Origin: Psychromarinibacter sediminicola
GTDB lineage: Bacteria; Pseudomonadota; Alphaproteobacteria; Rhodobacterales; Rhodobacteraceae
Reading direction: 5' to 3'
DNA length: 64,000 bases
NCBI RefSeq assembly: GCF_029168335.1
Contig: NZ_JARGYC010000016.1
Coordinates: forward strand, 1-64,000
This document shows positions 42,911 to 53,462 of this stretch, piece after piece (position 1 is the stretch's first letter; each line of letters starts with the position of its first letter). Below the pieces are notes generated by a model. It searched no databases. It was not told where the DNA came from and was given only the letters and a program-made list of their open reading frames with translations. The translations under genes were made by a program, and so were the position numbers.

Positions 42911-45907
42911 CTACTGCTGTTCCGGCACCAGGATCTCCCGCTTGCCGACATGGTTCGACGCCGAGACCAGCCCCTCTTCCTCCATCTGCTCCACCAGCCG
43001 CGCGGCCTTGTTGTAGCCGATGGCCAGCTTGCGCTGGATGTAGGAGGTGGAGCACTTGCGGTCCTTGATGACGATGGCAACCGCCTGATCGTAGAGCGCA
43101 TCCTCGCCGTCGGTATTGCCGCCCAGGCCCAGCACCAGGTCGATGTCGCTCTCCTTTTCCTCGTCCGGCCCGTCCACGACGCCGCCGACGTAGTCCGGCG
43201 GGCCGTAGGCCTTGAGGTAGTTGACGATCTCCTCGACCTCCTCGTCCGACACGAAGGGCCCGTGAACCCGGGTGATCCGCGCGCCGCCGGCCATGTAGAG
43301 CATGTCGCCCATGCCCAGAAGCTGCTCGGCGCCCTGCTCGCCCAGGATCGTCCGCGAGTCGACCTTCGACGTGACCTGGAAGGAAATCCGCGTGGGGAAG
43401 TTCGCCTTGATCGTGCCGGTGATGACGTCGACCGAGGGCCGCTGCGTCGCCATGATCAGGTGGATACCGCTGGCCCGCGCCATCTGCGCCAGACGCTGGA
43501 TGCAGGCCTCGATCTCCTTGCCGGCGACCATCATCAGGTCGGCCATCTCGTCCACGATCACGACGATATAGGGCAGCTTCTCGGGCTGGAACTCCTCGGT
43601 CTCGAAGACCGGCTCGCCGGTGTCGTCGTCAAAGCCCGTCTGCACCGTCCGGCTGAACATCTCGCCGCGGCTCAGCGCGTCGTCCACGCGGCCGTTGTAG
43701 CCCTCGATGTTGCGCACGCCCATCTTGGACATCTTGCGATAGCGCTCCTCCATCTCGGCCACGACCCATTTCAGCGCCACGACGGCCTTCTTCGGGTCGG
43801 TGACGACCGGGGACAGCAGGTGCGGGATGCCGTCATAGACCGACAGTTCCAGCATCTTCGGGTCGATCATGATCAGCCGGCACTCCTCCGGTGTCAGCCG
43901 GTACAGGAGCGACAGGATCATCGTGTTGATCGCGACGGATTTACCGGAGCCGGTGGTCCCCGCGATCAGCAGGTGAGGCATCTTGGCCAGGTTCGCGACG
44001 ACCGAGTCGCCGCCGATATCCTTGCCCAGCGCCAGCGGCAGCTTCTGGTTGGTGTCGCCGAAGTCGCGCGCCGACAGGATCTCGCGCAGCAGCACCTTCT
44101 CGCGGTTGGCGTTCGGCAATTCGATCCCGATGACCGACCGCCCCGGCACGGTGGAGACGCGCGCCGACAGCGCCGACATCGACCGCGCGATATCGTCGGC
44201 CAGCCCGATGACACGGCTCGCTTTCAGGCCCGGCGCCGGCTCCAGCTCGTACATGGTGACGACGGGGCCGGGGCGGACCGCGACGATCTCGCCCTTCACG
44301 CCGTAGTCGTCCAGCACCGTCTCCAGCATCCGCGCGTTCTGCTCCAGCGCCTCGTCGGACAGGTGATGCCGGGTGATCTCGGCCGGGTTGGTCAGAAGCG
44401 ACAGCGGCGGGTGTTCGAACGCCTCCGCCGGCTCCTCGAACTGCAATTGCGGCTGTGCCTCGGCCTGCGCCTGGCGCGAGGGCGCGGTGGGTTTGCGCGG
44501 GGCGTGCTGGACCACGGCGCGCGGCTCGGGCTCCGGCGGGCGGTGCGGCGCCGGGATGGCGGAGCGGTCGACCCGCTCGCTCTGCATCTCGGGCTCGGCC
44601 TGCGTCGCGTGATAGGCGGCCCAGGACTCGTCTTCCGTGTCCTCGGCGGGCTGCGGCGCGGAGGGCCGCACCGGCGTCGTCACCGGCGGCTCCTGCAGAT
44701 GCGCCTGATGCGCGGTCAGCGGCGGCTCGGCGGGCATCCCGCCCTCGGCCGCCGCCGGGTTGTTCAGCAGCATCGGCTTCGGCCCGTGGCCCCGGCCGCG
44801 CGTCAGCGACGGCTCAGGCTGGCTGGTGTGCCGCCCGGAGACCTGACGCACGCGCGCCTTCACCGCGCTGGAGATCTTCGCCTTGATCCGGTCGCCGTTT
44901 TCCGCGTCGAACGGCTCCAGCTCGGGCGTGTCGTCGGTTTCCACCAGTTCCGGCTCGGGCAGGTCCTCGGTCTCGCGCTTCATCAGCCCCGGCAGGCGCA
45001 GGCGCAGGCCGGCCTTCTGCGACGCCTCCGGCGCGGGTTCGGGATGCGGTGCCTCCTCGACGAACGCCTCCGCCGGCCGCCGCGCCACCAGCGGCCGCGC
45101 CGCGCGGGTCATCCGCGGGGCGACCTCCATCTCGGCGGCCATCGCCTGTTCCTCCGCGGCGGCCTGTTCGGCGGCCAGCCGGCGGCGCTCCGCCCGCTCG
45201 GCCCGCGCCGCCTTCAGCGCCGCGGTTCCGCGCATCGCGCCCGTGACGGCGCCGGTCGCCCCGCGGCCGAGCAGCGACAGAAGGCTGGCATAGGCCAGCA
45301 CGAAGCCCACGCCCATGAACTTCGCCAGCCCGCGCAGCTCCGCCACGGTGAAGCCCAGAACGAACAGGGCCATGCCCACGGTCCCCAGCGCGAAGACCAG
45401 CGCCAGCACCTTCAGCCCGAAGGTCGCGGTGATCGGCACCACGCCCAGCACCGCGCCGAGCACCGTGTCGCCGAACAGCCCGCCCAGGCCGAAGGCATGC
45501 GTCCAGACGCTCGACGGCACGTGGGTCGAGGCATAGACCGAGGCCAGCGCGATGGCGATCGGGGCAAAGATCACCCGGCTCAGCGCCTGGTCGGATCCCT
45601 TGTGCAGCAAAAACCGCACGCCCCAGCCGAAGAACACCAGCGGAAAGCCCCAGGCGCCGAAGCCCACGATGATGAACAGCGGCGACGCGATCGAGGCGCC
45701 GAACCGGCCCAGCAGGTTCCGCGCCGGCTCGTCGGTCGCCGACATCCACGACGGGTCGTCCGGCACGTAGGAAAACAGGATCATCCCCGTCAGCACGCCC
45801 AGCACCACCAGCGTGACGCCCAGAAGCTCCTTGCTGCGCCGCTCCAGCACCGCCTGGGTCTTGCTGTCGAAAAGACGCTCGCGCTGTCTGACCTGATAAG
45901 ATGCCAT
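42911..45907 (-). CDS. ftsK: DNA translocase FtsK
   Basis: A 998-residue translocase for chromosome dimer resolution and septum clearance. Four membrane helices (about 25-200) precede a long Pro/Ala/Glu linker (about 215-500). The motor has Walker [15 protein letters not shown] (about 660) and Walker [13 protein letters not shown], and the gamma winged helix at the C-terminus ([21 protein letters not shown]) reads KOPS-type sites. The linker is variable, as usual. It begins at ATG 45907, 14 bases after the aminotransferase stop codon, so the two are probably co-transcribed. Confidence 0.97.
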   Translation of the reverse strand: MASYQVRQRERLFDSKTQAVLERRSKELLGVTLVVLGVLTGMILFSYVPDDPSWMSATDEPARNLLGRFGASIASPLFIIVGFGAWGFPLVFFGWGVRFLLHKGSDQALSRVIFAPIAIALASVYASTHVPSSVWTHAFGLGGLFGDTVLGAVLGVVPITATFGLKVLALVFALGTVGMALFVLGFTVAELRGLAKFMGVGFVLAYASLLSLLGRGATGAVTGAMRGTAALKAARAERAERRRLAAEQAAAEEQAMAAEMEVAPRMTRAARPLVARRPAEAFVEEAPHPEPAPEASQKAGLRLRLPGLMKRETEDLPEPELVETDDTPELEPFDAENGDRIKAKISSAVKARVRQVSGRHTSQPEPSLTRGRGHGPKPMLLNNPAAAEGGMPAEPPLTAHQAHLQEPPVTTPVRPSAPQPAEDTEDESWAAYHATQAEPEMQSERVDRSAIPAPHRPPEPEPRAVVQHAPRKPTAPSRQAQAEAQPQLQFEEPAEAFEHPPLSLLTNPAEITRHHLSDEALEQNARMLETVLDDYGVKGEIVAVRPGPVVTMYELEPAPGLKASRVIGLADDIARSMSALSARVSTVPGRSVIGIELPNANREKVLLREILSARDFGDTNQKLPLALGKDIGGDSVVANLAKMPHLLIAGTTGSGKSVAINTMILSLLYRLTPEECRLIMIDPKMLELSVYDGIPHLLSPVVTDPKKAVVALKWVVAEMEERYRKMSKMGVRNIEGYNGRVDDALSRGEMFSRTVQTGFDDDTGEPVFETEEFQPEKLPYIVVIVDEMADLMMVAGKEIEACIQRLAQMARASGIHLIMATQRPSVDVITGTIKANFPTRISFQVTSKVDSRTILGEQGAEQLLGMGDMLYMAGGARITRVHGPFVSDEEVEEIVNYLKAYGPPDYVGGVVDGPDEEKESDIDLVLGLGGNTDGEDALYDQAVAIVIKDRKCSTSYIQRKLAIGYNKAARLVEQMEEEGLVSASNHVGKREILVPEQQ

Positions 45908-45921
45908 GTTACTCTTGTTCC

Positions 45922-47106
45922 TCACCCGTATAAGCAGTCGCGGAGCTGTGTAAGCCCGCGCCGCGTGTCCTCGAACGGGGCCACCAGTGCGGCCCGAATA
46001 TACCCCGCGCCCGGGTTGCCGTCTCCGGTGTCGCGGCCGAGATAGGCGCCGGGCAGCACCCGCACGCCGGTCTCGGTCCAGAGCTTCAACGCCGCCTCCT
46101 CGCTGTCGGCCACCGGCAGCCACAGGAAGAACCCGGCCTCTGGCGGCAGATAGCCGGGGATGTCGCCGAAGATCTCGTCTGCGAGCCTGTATTTCTCCTG
46201 ATAGAGCGCGCGGTTCTCCGCGACATGCGCCTCGTCGGCCCAGAGCCGCTCGGCCACCCGCTGCAGCGGCAGGGGCAGGGGGGCGCCGGCATAGGCCCGC
46301 AGCGTCTTGATCCGCGCGATGCTCTCCGGTCCGCCGGCCACGAAGCCCGACCGCAGGCCCGGCAGGTTCGACCGTTTCGACAGCGAATGAAAGATCACGA
46401 CCCGCTCCGGCGAGGCGCCCATCTCGTAGGCGACCTGCATCGCGCCGACCGGCGGGTCGTCGCGGTACAGCTCGCTATAGCATTCGTCGGCGAAGACGGT
46501 GAAATCGTGCTGCTCGGCCAGTTCGATCAGCTCCGCCCAGTACGGGCGCCCGGCGACCACGCCCTGCGGGTTCGCGGGCGAGCAGAGATAGACGATCTCG
46601 GCGCGTTCCAGCACCTCCGCCGGCAGCGCGGCGAAATCCGGCAGGAACCCGGTCTCGCGCGTGGCGGGGACATAGATGGGCTCGGCCCCGACGGCCAGCG
46701 CGGCGACGGCATAGACCTGGTAGAACGGGTTCGGCATCAGCACCGCCGGCTCCCGCCCGCCGCGCGTCACCTCGGGGCACAGCGCCATGCAGGCGTTGAA
46801 CAGCCCCTCGCGCGTGCCGTTCAGCGCCATGATCTGCCGGTCCAACGCCACGGGCACCCCGTAACGCCGCCCGATCCATCCGGTGATCGCGTTCAGAAGC
46901 TCCGGCGAGCCGTCGTTCGGCGGATAGCGCCCGAACTCGTCGAGATGGCTCGCAATGACCTGCCCGATCCAGTCCGGGAACGGGTGCCGCGGCTCGCCCA
47001 GCGACATCAGAATCGGCTCGCCGCCGGGCGCATAGTCGTCCAGCAGCGTCCGCAGACGCGGAAATGCGTATTCTGGCAGGTTCGAAAACCGCTCCGGGAA
47101 CGTCAT
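45922..47106 (-). CDS. PLP-dependent aminotransferase (class I/II)
   Basis: A 394-residue fold-type I aminotransferase. The Schiff-base Lys is in [16 protein letters not shown] (about 236), the substrate-binding Arg near the C-terminus, and [11 protein letters not shown] holds the pyridine-nitrogen Asp and the PLP-OH Tyr. The pattern NGTREGLF and [12 protein letters not shown] fits the branch that contains succinyldiaminopimelate aminotransferase (DapC), so a lysine/diaminopimelate role is plausible but not proven. Located directly upstream of ftsK. Confidence 0.9.
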   Translation of the reverse strand: MTFPERFSNLPEYAFPRLRTLLDDYAPGGEPILMSLGEPRHPFPDWIGQVIASHLDEFGRYPPNDGSPELLNAITGWIGRRYGVPVALDRQIMALNGTREGLFNACMALCPEVTRGGREPAVLMPNPFYQVYAVAALAVGAEPIYVPATRETGFLPDFAALPAEVLERAEIVYLCSPANPQGVVAGRPYWAELIELAEQHDFTVFADECYSELYRDDPPVGAMQVAYEMGASPERVVIFHSLSKRSNLPGLRSGFVAGGPESIARIKTLRAYAGAPLPLPLQRVAERLWADEAHVAENRALYQEKYRLADEIFGDIPGYLPPEAGFFLWLPVADSEEAALKLWTETGVRVLPGAYLGRDTGDGNPGAGYIRAALVAPFEDTRRGLTQLRDCLYG

Positions 47107-47232
47107 TGCTGCTCTTGTGCCTCAGGTCCGGGGTCGTTGCCGCCCCGTTTTGCCCTTGAAGGTAACGGGCGGGGCGGGACCGGTCCAGAAAGCCAAGCGT
47201 TTTTGCGACCTTGCCGCGGCGAGTTGTGGCTT

Positions 47233-48564
47233 TTAGGCCAGCGCCGCCTCGGCCGCCGCACCGATGCGCAGCAGCCGTTCCTCCTGCCCCGGCGGGGCCA
47301 TGAACAGCACGCCGGCCGAGGGCAGCCCGGTGGGCAGCGTCAGCCCGCAGAGATCCAGCAGATTGCCGATCCGGGTATGCGACAGGGTCAGCAGGTTCTC
47401 GGTGACATAGTAGCTGTGGTCCTCCATCAGACGCGCCGCATTCGGGGGCATGTTGGGGGTCGTCGGGATGATGACCGCATCATATTGCGCCGCCTCACGC
47501 GCCCAGCCGGCCCGATAGCGGCGCAGGTCGCGCCAGGCAGCCACGAAATCCGCGCCGCCGAACGCCGCCCCGCCGCGAAACCGCTCCAGGATCATCGGGA
47601 ACATCTTGTCCGGCGCCGCCTCGATCGTCTCTTTCCAGGTGCCGTAGGCTTCGGTCGCGTAGAGAACCGGCGAGAGCTTCAGCATTTCGGCGACCAGCGG
47701 AATCTCGCGCCATTCGATTTCCGCGCCGGCGGCCTGCAGCCGGTCGATGGCGCTCTCGAATCCGGCGCGCGGTTCGTCGCGAAGTGCGTCCATCGTGCCC
47801 GTGGTCAGGACCATCAGGCGCGTGCCCCGGAACGCCGCGCCGCGCAGGTCCGGCGCCCTGCCGCCCTCCAGCGCCGCCAGCAGCAGCGCCGCGTCCTCGA
47901 CCGAGCGGCACAGCGGCCCGGCGGTGTCGAAGCTCTCGCACAGCGGCAGCGCCCCCGCCAGCGACAGCCGCCCGTGCGAGCTTTTCAGCCCGACGAGGTC
48001 GTTCCACGCCGCCGGCACCCGCACCGACCCCCCGGTATCCGAGCCGATCCCCGCCGCCGCCAGCCCGAAGGCCACCGAGGCCGCCGCGCCGGAGGAGGAG
48101 CCGCCCGGCACCGCCTCGGGGTCGTTCGCGTTGGGCGGCGTCGCGGTGACCGGGTTCAGCCCCAGCCCGGAAAACGCCAGCTCCGACAGATGCGTCTTGC
48201 CCAAACAGACCAGCCCCGCCGCCGTCGCGTTCGCCAGGAGCCGCGCGTCGCGCTCCGGCACCCGGCCTTTCAGCAGCGCGGAGCCGCCCTCGGTCGCCAC
48301 GCCGGCGCTGTCGTAAAGGTCCTTCCAGGAGATCGGCACCCCGTCCAGCGGCGACCGGCGCAGGCCCGCCCGCGCCCGCTCGGCCGCCGCCTTCGCCTCG
48401 GCGCGGGCGCGGTCCGGCGTCGTGCGCGCATAGATGCGGGCGCTATCGGCATGGCCGTCGATCGCGGCGAGGTAGGTATCGGTCAGCGCGACGGGGTCGA
48501 TCCGGCCCGCCCCGATCCCGCGGCCGAGTTCCGCCGCCGTCTGCCACAGCCAGTCCTCGGACAT
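47233..48564 (-). CDS. Amidase (amidase signature family)
   Basis: A 443-residue Ser-Ser-Lys amidase. The catalytic Lys is in PISWKDLYD (about 77), the glycine/serine-rich loop GGSSSGAAASVAFG holds the cis-Ser, and the nucleophile Ser is in GSDTGGSVRVPA. Domain content equals the AS family with no transamidosome partner genes around, so a free amidase acting on a small amide is more likely than GatA. Divergent from the ubiquinone-type hydroxylase gene; upstream of aminotransferase-ftsK. Confidence 0.92.
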   Translation of the reverse strand: MSEDWLWQTAAELGRGIGAGRIDPVALTDTYLAAIDGHADSARIYARTTPDRARAEAKAAAERARAGLRRSPLDGVPISWKDLYDSAGVATEGGSALLKGRVPERDARLLANATAAGLVCLGKTHLSELAFSGLGLNPVTATPPNANDPEAVPGGSSSGAAASVAFGLAAAGIGSDTGGSVRVPAAWNDLVGLKSSHGRLSLAGALPLCESFDTAGPLCRSVEDAALLLAALEGGRAPDLRGAAFRGTRLMVLTTGTMDALRDEPRAGFESAIDRLQAAGAEIEWREIPLVAEMLKLSPVLYATEAYGTWKETIEAAPDKMFPMILERFRGGAAFGGADFVAAWRDLRRYRAGWAREAAQYDAVIIPTTPNMPPNAARLMEDHSYYVTENLLTLSHTRIGNLLDLCGLTLPTGLPSAGVLFMAPPGQEERLLRIGAAAEAALA

Positions 48565-48646
48565 GCGCGCCTCCGATTTCGCAACGCCACGCTAGCGGCA
48601 GCAAGGCGCATGGACAATCCCGCCCGGCGGCGCATATGACCCGGGC

Positions 48647-49861
48647 ATGGATGCGATCCTCATAGGCGGCGGCCTGAACGGGCCCGCCCTGGCGCTGGCC
48701 CTCGCGCAGGCGGGGCTGGAGGTCACGCTCGTCGAACGTCTCGCGCCAGAGTTGCGCACCGATCCCGATTTCGACGGCCGCAGCTATGCGCTGTCGCACG
48801 CGCCCGCGCAGCTTCTGCGCGCCATCGGCATCTGGGACGCGGTGGCGGGCCACGCCCAGCCGATCCACAAGATCCAGGTCACCGACGGCCGCGCGGGCGA
48901 GGGGGCGGCGCCGTTCTTCCTGCTGTTCGACGGCGCCGAGATCGAGGAATGGCCCCCCGGCTACGTGGTCGAGGACCGCTACCTGCGCCGCGCCTACCAG
49001 GACGCGCTGGACGCCGAGCCGCGGATCACCCAGATCACCGGCGTCGACGTCACCGGCCACGCGGTGGACGACGGCGGCGTCACCGCGACGCTGTCCGACG
49101 GCCGCGCGCTGACGGCGCAGATGGTCGTCGGCTGCGACGGCGTGACCTCCCGCACCGCCGCCCGCGCCGGCATCGGCCGGATGAGCTGGTCCTACGGGCA
49201 GACCTCGTTCTCCTGCGCCATCTCCCACGAGAAACCGCATAACGGCATCGCGCACCAGTTCTTCATGCCCCCCGGCCCGCTGGCGATCCTGCCGCTGCCT
49301 GGCAACCGCTCCTCCATCGTCTGGACCGAGACCGACTCGGCCGCCCGCCGCATCGCCGAGCTGGACGACGACGCCTATCTCGCCCTGCTGCGCCCGCGCG
49401 TCGGCGATTTCCTGGGCGACATCGCCCTCGCCGGCCGGCGCTTTCACTATCCCGTGCCGCTGTCGATCGCCCACCGCTTCGCCGCGCCCCGGGTGGCGCT
49501 GGTGGGCGACGCGGCACACCGGGTGCATCCGCTGGCGGGGCAGGGGCTGAACGCCGGGCTGAAGGATGTGGGCGCGCTGGCCGAGGTGCTGGTCGAGGCG
49601 CATCGCCGCGGCGAGGATATCGGCCGGCTCGACGTGCTGCAGCGCTACGAACGCTGGCGCCGCTTCGACGTGGCCACGCTGGCCTGGATGACCGACGGCG
49701 TCAACCGCCTGTTCTCGAACGACAATCCGCTCCTGCGCCTGGGCCGCGACATCGGGCTCGGCGTGATCAACGGCCTGCCCGGCCTGCGCCGCGGCCTGAT
49801 GCGCGAGGCGGCCGGTGTGACGGGCGATGTGCCGAAGCTCCTGCGCGGCCGGGCGCTGTAA
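48647..49861 (+). CDS. UbiH/COQ6-family FAD monooxygenase
   Basis: A 404-residue class A flavin hydroxylase of ubiquinone synthesis. FAD motifs are GGGLNGPALALALAQAG at the start, the DG motif GCDGVTSRTA, and GDAAHRVHPLAGQGLN with the GD site. Which ring position it hydroxylates (UbiH, UbiF, UbiI or the multifunctional UbiL/UbiM of alphaproteobacteria) cannot be told from sequence. The product acts at the inner membrane. It converges on the Trm112-like gene with a structured repeat in between. Confidence 0.92.
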   Translation: MDAILIGGGLNGPALALALAQAGLEVTLVERLAPELRTDPDFDGRSYALSHAPAQLLRAIGIWDAVAGHAQPIHKIQVTDGRAGEGAAPFFLLFDGAEIEEWPPGYVVEDRYLRRAYQDALDAEPRITQITGVDVTGHAVDDGGVTATLSDGRALTAQMVVGCDGVTSRTAARAGIGRMSWSYGQTSFSCAISHEKPHNGIAHQFFMPPGPLAILPLPGNRSSIVWTETDSAARRIAELDDDAYLALLRPRVGDFLGDIALAGRRFHYPVPLSIAHRFAAPRVALVGDAAHRVHPLAGQGLNAGLKDVGALAEVLVEAHRRGEDIGRLDVLQRYERWRRFDVATLAWMTDGVNRLFSNDNPLLRLGRDIGLGVINGLPGLRRGLMREAAGVTGDVPKLLRGRAL

Positions 49862-49866
49862 AAAGG

Positions 49867-49946
49867 AGCGCCTGCAGCGCGTTCTGTTGCTTGCGTTGGG
49901 GGGCCAGCCCCCCAAACCCCCCGGGATATTTCCGACCAGAAGAAAC
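49867..49946 (+). repeat. Structured intergenic repeat, copy C
   Basis: A shortened member: a GCGC/GCGC hairpin, then GGGGGGCC-AG-CCCCCC (about 49898-49913) and the CCCCCCGGGATATTTCCGAC..AGAAGAA block that is almost identical to copy B. The CCATYG hairpin of copies A and B is missing. Lies between the convergent ubiH-type and Trm112-like genes. Confidence 0.75.
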
Positions 49947-49959
49947 AGGGATGCCGGGG

Positions 49960-50151
49960 CTATTCCAGCGGGCGGGCCTCGTCGATCAGCATCATCGGGA
50001 TGCCGCCGCGGATCGGGTAGGCGAGATGCGCGGCCTTGGAGATCAGCTCCTGGTTCTCGGCGTCGTAGCTGAGCACCGCGTGGGTCTGCGGGCAGACCAG
50101 CGCCTCCAGCATCCGCGGGTCGAACTTGGGCGTGTCGTCGGGCAGGCTCAT
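49960..50151 (-). CDS. Trm112-family protein
   Basis: A 63-residue protein with the Trm112/YcaR layout: [14 protein letters not shown] (first Cys in CPxT), [13 protein letters not shown]. In bacteria these small proteins can stimulate methyltransferases. The full zinc-binding cysteine set is not present. The ATG overlaps the stop codon of the LON-domain gene (ATGA), so the two are coupled. Confidence 0.88.
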   Translation of the reverse strand: MSLPDDTPKFDPRMLEALVCPQTHAVLSYDAENQELISKAAHLAYPIRGGIPMMLIDEARPLE

Positions 50152-50792
50152 TGCATCATCTCGTCGCCGTAGCCGCCGCGCAGGGCGAACTCGATCAGGG
50201 TCACCAGCGTCTCGCGTCGGGTGGTCAGCGACGGCGCCTCCAGCAGCGCCTGCTTGTCCTCGGGCTCGAACGGGCAGAGCATGGCCAGCGAGTTGATCAG
50301 AAGCTCGTCATCCGCCTCCTTCAGCGCGTCCCAGTCGGTCTTCAGGCTTTCCTCCTCGAAGTACCGCCCGAGCAGGTCGAAGAAGCCGTCGCGGTCGAAC
50401 CCCTCGTCATGCTCGGTCGCGCCCAGGTCGCGGCCGAAGCCGTCCCAGTCGACCTCGCAGCGGCGATACGGGGTGAAGCCGTCCAGCTCCTGCCGGATGC
50501 GGAACCGCGAGATGCCGGTCAGGGTGACCAGGTAGCGCCCGTCCTCGGTTTCCGAGAACGCCGTCAGCCGCCCGGCACAGCCGATCCGGTGCAGCCTGTG
50601 GTTGTCGCCGTCCGGCGTCTCGTAGGGCTGCACCATGCCGATCAGCCGGTGCGTCGTCTTCATCGTGTCGTCCAGCATCGCCAGGTAGCGCGGCTCGAAG
50701 ATGTGCAGCGGCAGCTTGGCGCGCGGCAGCAAGAGCGCGCCGGGCAGCGGAAAGACCGGGATGGACTCGGGCAGGTCGGCCGCGGGAAACAT
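50148..50792 (-). CDS. LON N-terminal domain protein
   Basis: A 214-residue protein consisting of the LON substrate-binding (PUA-like) domain only: [27 protein letters not shown] at the start and a helical C-terminal half. No AAA or protease domain follows. Such stand-alone members are common in alphaproteobacteria and have no proven function; they may recognise substrates. I use ATG 50792 because it gives the family N-terminus; a TTG three codons upstream is possible. Downstream it overlaps the Trm112-like gene. Confidence 0.88.
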   Translation of the reverse strand: MFPAADLPESIPVFPLPGALLLPRAKLPLHIFEPRYLAMLDDTMKTTHRLIGMVQPYETPDGDNHRLHRIGCAGRLTAFSETEDGRYLVTLTGISRFRIRQELDGFTPYRRCEVDWDGFGRDLGATEHDEGFDRDGFFDLLGRYFEEESLKTDWDALKEADDELLINSLAMLCPFEPEDKQALLEAPSLTTRRETLVTLIEFALRGGYGDEMMQ

Positions 50793-50819
50793 GAGGGCCA
50801 AGCTAGGCCGGGCGCCCGG

Positions 50820-51758
50820 TCAGGCAAATATCATCGAGGACAGTTTCCGCCGCCCGCTCAATGCGATGGGATCCTGCGGCTTCAACGCCTCGAAGATGGT
50901 CAGAAGCTGCGTCTTGGCGGCGCCGTCGTTCCACTCGCGGTCGCGGCGGAACAGTTCCAGCAACTGGTCGACCGCGCCCTGCACGTCGCCCGTGGCGTAG
51001 AGCGCCTGCGCCAGGTCGAACCGCGCCTGGTGGTCGTTCGGGTCGGCGTCGACCTTCTCCTGCAGCTCGGCCACGGGGCCGACGCCGGCCGCCTGCTTGG
51101 CCAGCTCCAGCTTGGCATGCGCGGCCTCCAGCTCGGGCGCCTTGCTGATCCCGGCGGGGGCACCGTTCAGGATCGCCTCGGCCTGGTCCAGGTCGTCCAT
51201 CGCCACATGGGCGCGCACCAGCCCGCCATAGGCCGCGGCGTTCTCCGGCTCTTCGCCCAGGATCGCGGCGAAGGTCTGGGCCGCGTCCGTCGCGGCGCCG
51301 TCGGTCAGCATCTGCTCGGCCGCCTCCAGCGCCTCGGACAGGCCGCCGTCATCCTCGCCGCCGCCGCTCTTCATCGCGGCCACGCGGTCGATGAATTCCT
51401 TGATCTGCGATTGCGGCACGGCGCCCTGGAACATGTCCACCGGCTGCCCGTCGACGAAGGCCACGACCGTCGGGATCGACTGCAGCGGCAGGCCCTGCTG
51501 CGCCAGCGCCGAGGCCAGGCGCTGGTTCTCGTCGACGTTCAGCTTGGCCATCTTCACCTTGCCGCGCGCCGCCGTCACCGCCTGTTCCAGCTGCGGGCCC
51601 AGCGTCTTGCACGGGCCGCACCACGGCGCCCAGAAGTCGACGATGACGGGAACCTCCTTGGACGCTTCCATCACGTCGGCGACGAAGGTCTGCTCGGTGA
51701 CGTCCTTGATCAGGTCGGCCGGCGCGGCGGCGTCGTTCGTCTGGCCCAGTTCCAGCAT
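50820..51758 (-). CDS. Thioredoxin-TPR protein (CnoX/YbbN type)
   Basis: A 312-residue protein with an N-terminal thioredoxin domain, active site FWAPWCGPCKTL (both Cys present, CGPC), and a C-terminal helical region with TPR-like repeats (about 140-310). In E. coli the YbbN/CnoX homologue works as a chaperone holding proteins for GroEL under oxidative stress, with an inactive thioredoxin site, whereas here the redox pair is intact, as in alphaproteobacterial CnoX. It precedes the LON-domain gene on the same strand. Confidence 0.9.
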   Translation of the reverse strand: MLELGQTNDAAAPADLIKDVTEQTFVADVMEASKEVPVIVDFWAPWCGPCKTLGPQLEQAVTAARGKVKMAKLNVDENQRLASALAQQGLPLQSIPTVVAFVDGQPVDMFQGAVPQSQIKEFIDRVAAMKSGGGEDDGGLSEALEAAEQMLTDGAATDAAQTFAAILGEEPENAAAYGGLVRAHVAMDDLDQAEAILNGAPAGISKAPELEAAHAKLELAKQAAGVGPVAELQEKVDADPNDHQARFDLAQALYATGDVQGAVDQLLELFRRDREWNDGAAKTQLLTIFEALKPQDPIALSGRRKLSSMIFA

Positions 51759-51862
51759 GGCGGGTGCCCCATCTCTCGTGCCTGTGTTCGCGTTTGTAGA
51801 TGGAGCAGTCGGGCCCGCGTTGCAAGGGGCGCGGTGGGGGCGCGGCGGGGGGCGCGGGCGCG

Positions 51863-52519
51863 TCAGGCCGGCGCGTCGGGCGCGCGCAGGTGCGGGAAGT
51901 CGCCGGTGGCGATGTAGTCTTCCTCCTCGGGGGTGGAGACCCGGCCGAGCACGGCGTTGCGATGCGGGTGGCGCCCGAAGCGGCGGATGATCTCGCGCAC
52001 CCGGCGCGGCTGGATCCCGGCATCGCCGTAGATATGGTCGTAGCGCGGGAAGGCGGGGGCGACCATGGTGTCGGCCAGCTCGACGCACAGATCCATGCGC
52101 GCCAGGTGATCGGGCCCCTCGCAATGCGACAGGACGATCAGGGGGAAATTCCGCTCCCACGGCGTGTCGAGTGCCTCGAAATGCCCATTCTCCAGCGCCT
52201 CCAGCACCAGCCGGCAGGCCTTGATGTCCTGCCCGTAGGCGGCCGGCGTGTCGCGCCAGACCGACCGCGGGAACTGGTCGAGCGTCAAAAGCAGCGCCAG
52301 CCGCCCGCGCGGATCCGCGGCCCATGCGTCGTAGGCGCCACGCGCCGCCGCATGCGTCACCTCGGCCCAGTCGCCGATCAGCGCCGTGTCCATCCCGCCC
52401 TGCATCCGGCTGCGCCAGAACGCTGCGTGATCGTCCGCGTCGCCCTTTGCCAGCGCCCCGGGAAACCAGAATTCCAGAATGTCCTGCGGCGTCACCGCCT
52501 CCGGCGCCCGTTGCGGCAT
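51863..52519 (-). CDS. DUF924 family protein
   Basis: A 218-residue helical protein of the DUF924 (YkkA-like) family, with ILEFWFPG near the start, LLLTLDQFPRSVWRDTP, ENGHFEALDTPWERNFPLIVLSHCE and YGRHPHRN-type FGRHPHRNAVLGR. The conserved residues suggest a TPR-like alpha-solenoid; no activity is known. Separated by about 70 bases from xthA upstream. Confidence 0.9.
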   Translation of the reverse strand: MPQRAPEAVTPQDILEFWFPGALAKGDADDHAAFWRSRMQGGMDTALIGDWAEVTHAAARGAYDAWAADPRGRLALLLTLDQFPRSVWRDTPAAYGQDIKACRLVLEALENGHFEALDTPWERNFPLIVLSHCEGPDHLARMDLCVELADTMVAPAFPRYDHIYGDAGIQPRRVREIIRRFGRHPHRNAVLGRVSTPEEEDYIATGDFPHLRAPDAPA

Positions 52520-52586
52520 GGCGAATACCCTCTCCCCCCGTGTCCCGTCGGGAGAGCTTACGCAGGCGCGGCGGCGCTGGCCAGCG

Positions 52587-53375
52587 TCAGAGGTCGAAGC
52601 TGGCGAAGACCGGGGCGTGGTCCGAGGGTTTCTCCCACCCCCGCGCGTCGCGCAGGATGCGGCTGGAATGCGCGGCGCCGGCGATGTCGGGCGTCGCCCA
52701 GACATGGTCCAGCCGCCGGCCCTTGTCCGCCGCGTTCCAGTCCTTCGCGCGGTAGGACCACCAGGAATAGAGCCGCCCCTCGGGGATGTCCTGCCGGGTG
52801 ATGTCTACCCAGCTCCCGGCCTCCTGAGCCGCGCCCAGCGCCTCGACCTCCACCGGCGTGTGGCTGACGATCTTCAGAAGCTGCTTGTGCGACCACACGT
52901 CGTCTTCGCGCGGGGCGATGTTCAGATCGCCCACCAGGATCGCCTTCTCCGGCCGGTCACCATGGAACCAGTCGCGCATCTCGGCCAGGTAATCCAGCTT
53001 CTGCCCGAACTTCTCGTTCACCGCGCGGTCCGGCACGTCGCCGCCGGCGGGGACGTAGAAGTTGTGCAGCACCACGCCGTTCTCCAGCCGCACGCCCACA
53101 TGCCGCGCATGGCCCAGCGCGGCGAAATCCATCTCGCCCACATCCTCGATCGGCCGTTTCGAGAGCACGGCCACGCCGTTATAGCCCTTTTGCCCCCGGG
53201 CCACGAGGTAGGGATAGCCCAGGTCGCGGAACGTCTCGGCCGGGATCTTCTCCACCGGCGACTTGCACTCCTGCAGGCAGATGACGTCCGGCGCCTCCTC
53301 GCGCATCAGCTTTTCCACCAGCGGCGCGCGCAGGCGGACCGAGTTGATGTTCCAGGTGGCAAGGGTAAAGGCCAT
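52587..53375 (-). CDS. xthA: Exodeoxyribonuclease III
   Basis: A 262-residue AP endonuclease/3'-exonuclease for base-excision repair. The EEP-fold motifs are visible: ATWNINSVRLR, LQECKSP (catalytic Glu), GYNGVAVLSK, GDLNIAPREDDVW and RRLDHVWATPDI, ending SDHAPVFASF with the catalytic His. The start at ATG 53375 matches the family N-terminus MAFTLATWNINS. No 5' partner; DUF924 follows on the same strand. Confidence 0.95.
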   Translation of the reverse strand: MAFTLATWNINSVRLRAPLVEKLMREEAPDVICLQECKSPVEKIPAETFRDLGYPYLVARGQKGYNGVAVLSKRPIEDVGEMDFAALGHARHVGVRLENGVVLHNFYVPAGGDVPDRAVNEKFGQKLDYLAEMRDWFHGDRPEKAILVGDLNIAPREDDVWSHKQLLKIVSHTPVEVEALGAAQEAGSWVDITRQDIPEGRLYSWWSYRAKDWNAADKGRRLDHVWATPDIAGAAHSSRILRDARGWEKPSDHAPVFASFDL

Positions 53376-53462
53376 GGCGCGTCTCCCGTTCGACGCGCCA
53401 GCCATAGGCGCCCCGGTGGCCAAGCTCAACCCGCGAGACCGCCCGCCAGGGCGGCCGAGCGC

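Noticed and set aside
42842-46045. Open frame of 1067 codons on the plus strand
   Set aside because: Antisense shadow of ftsK; no motif and His/Arg/Gln-rich composition.
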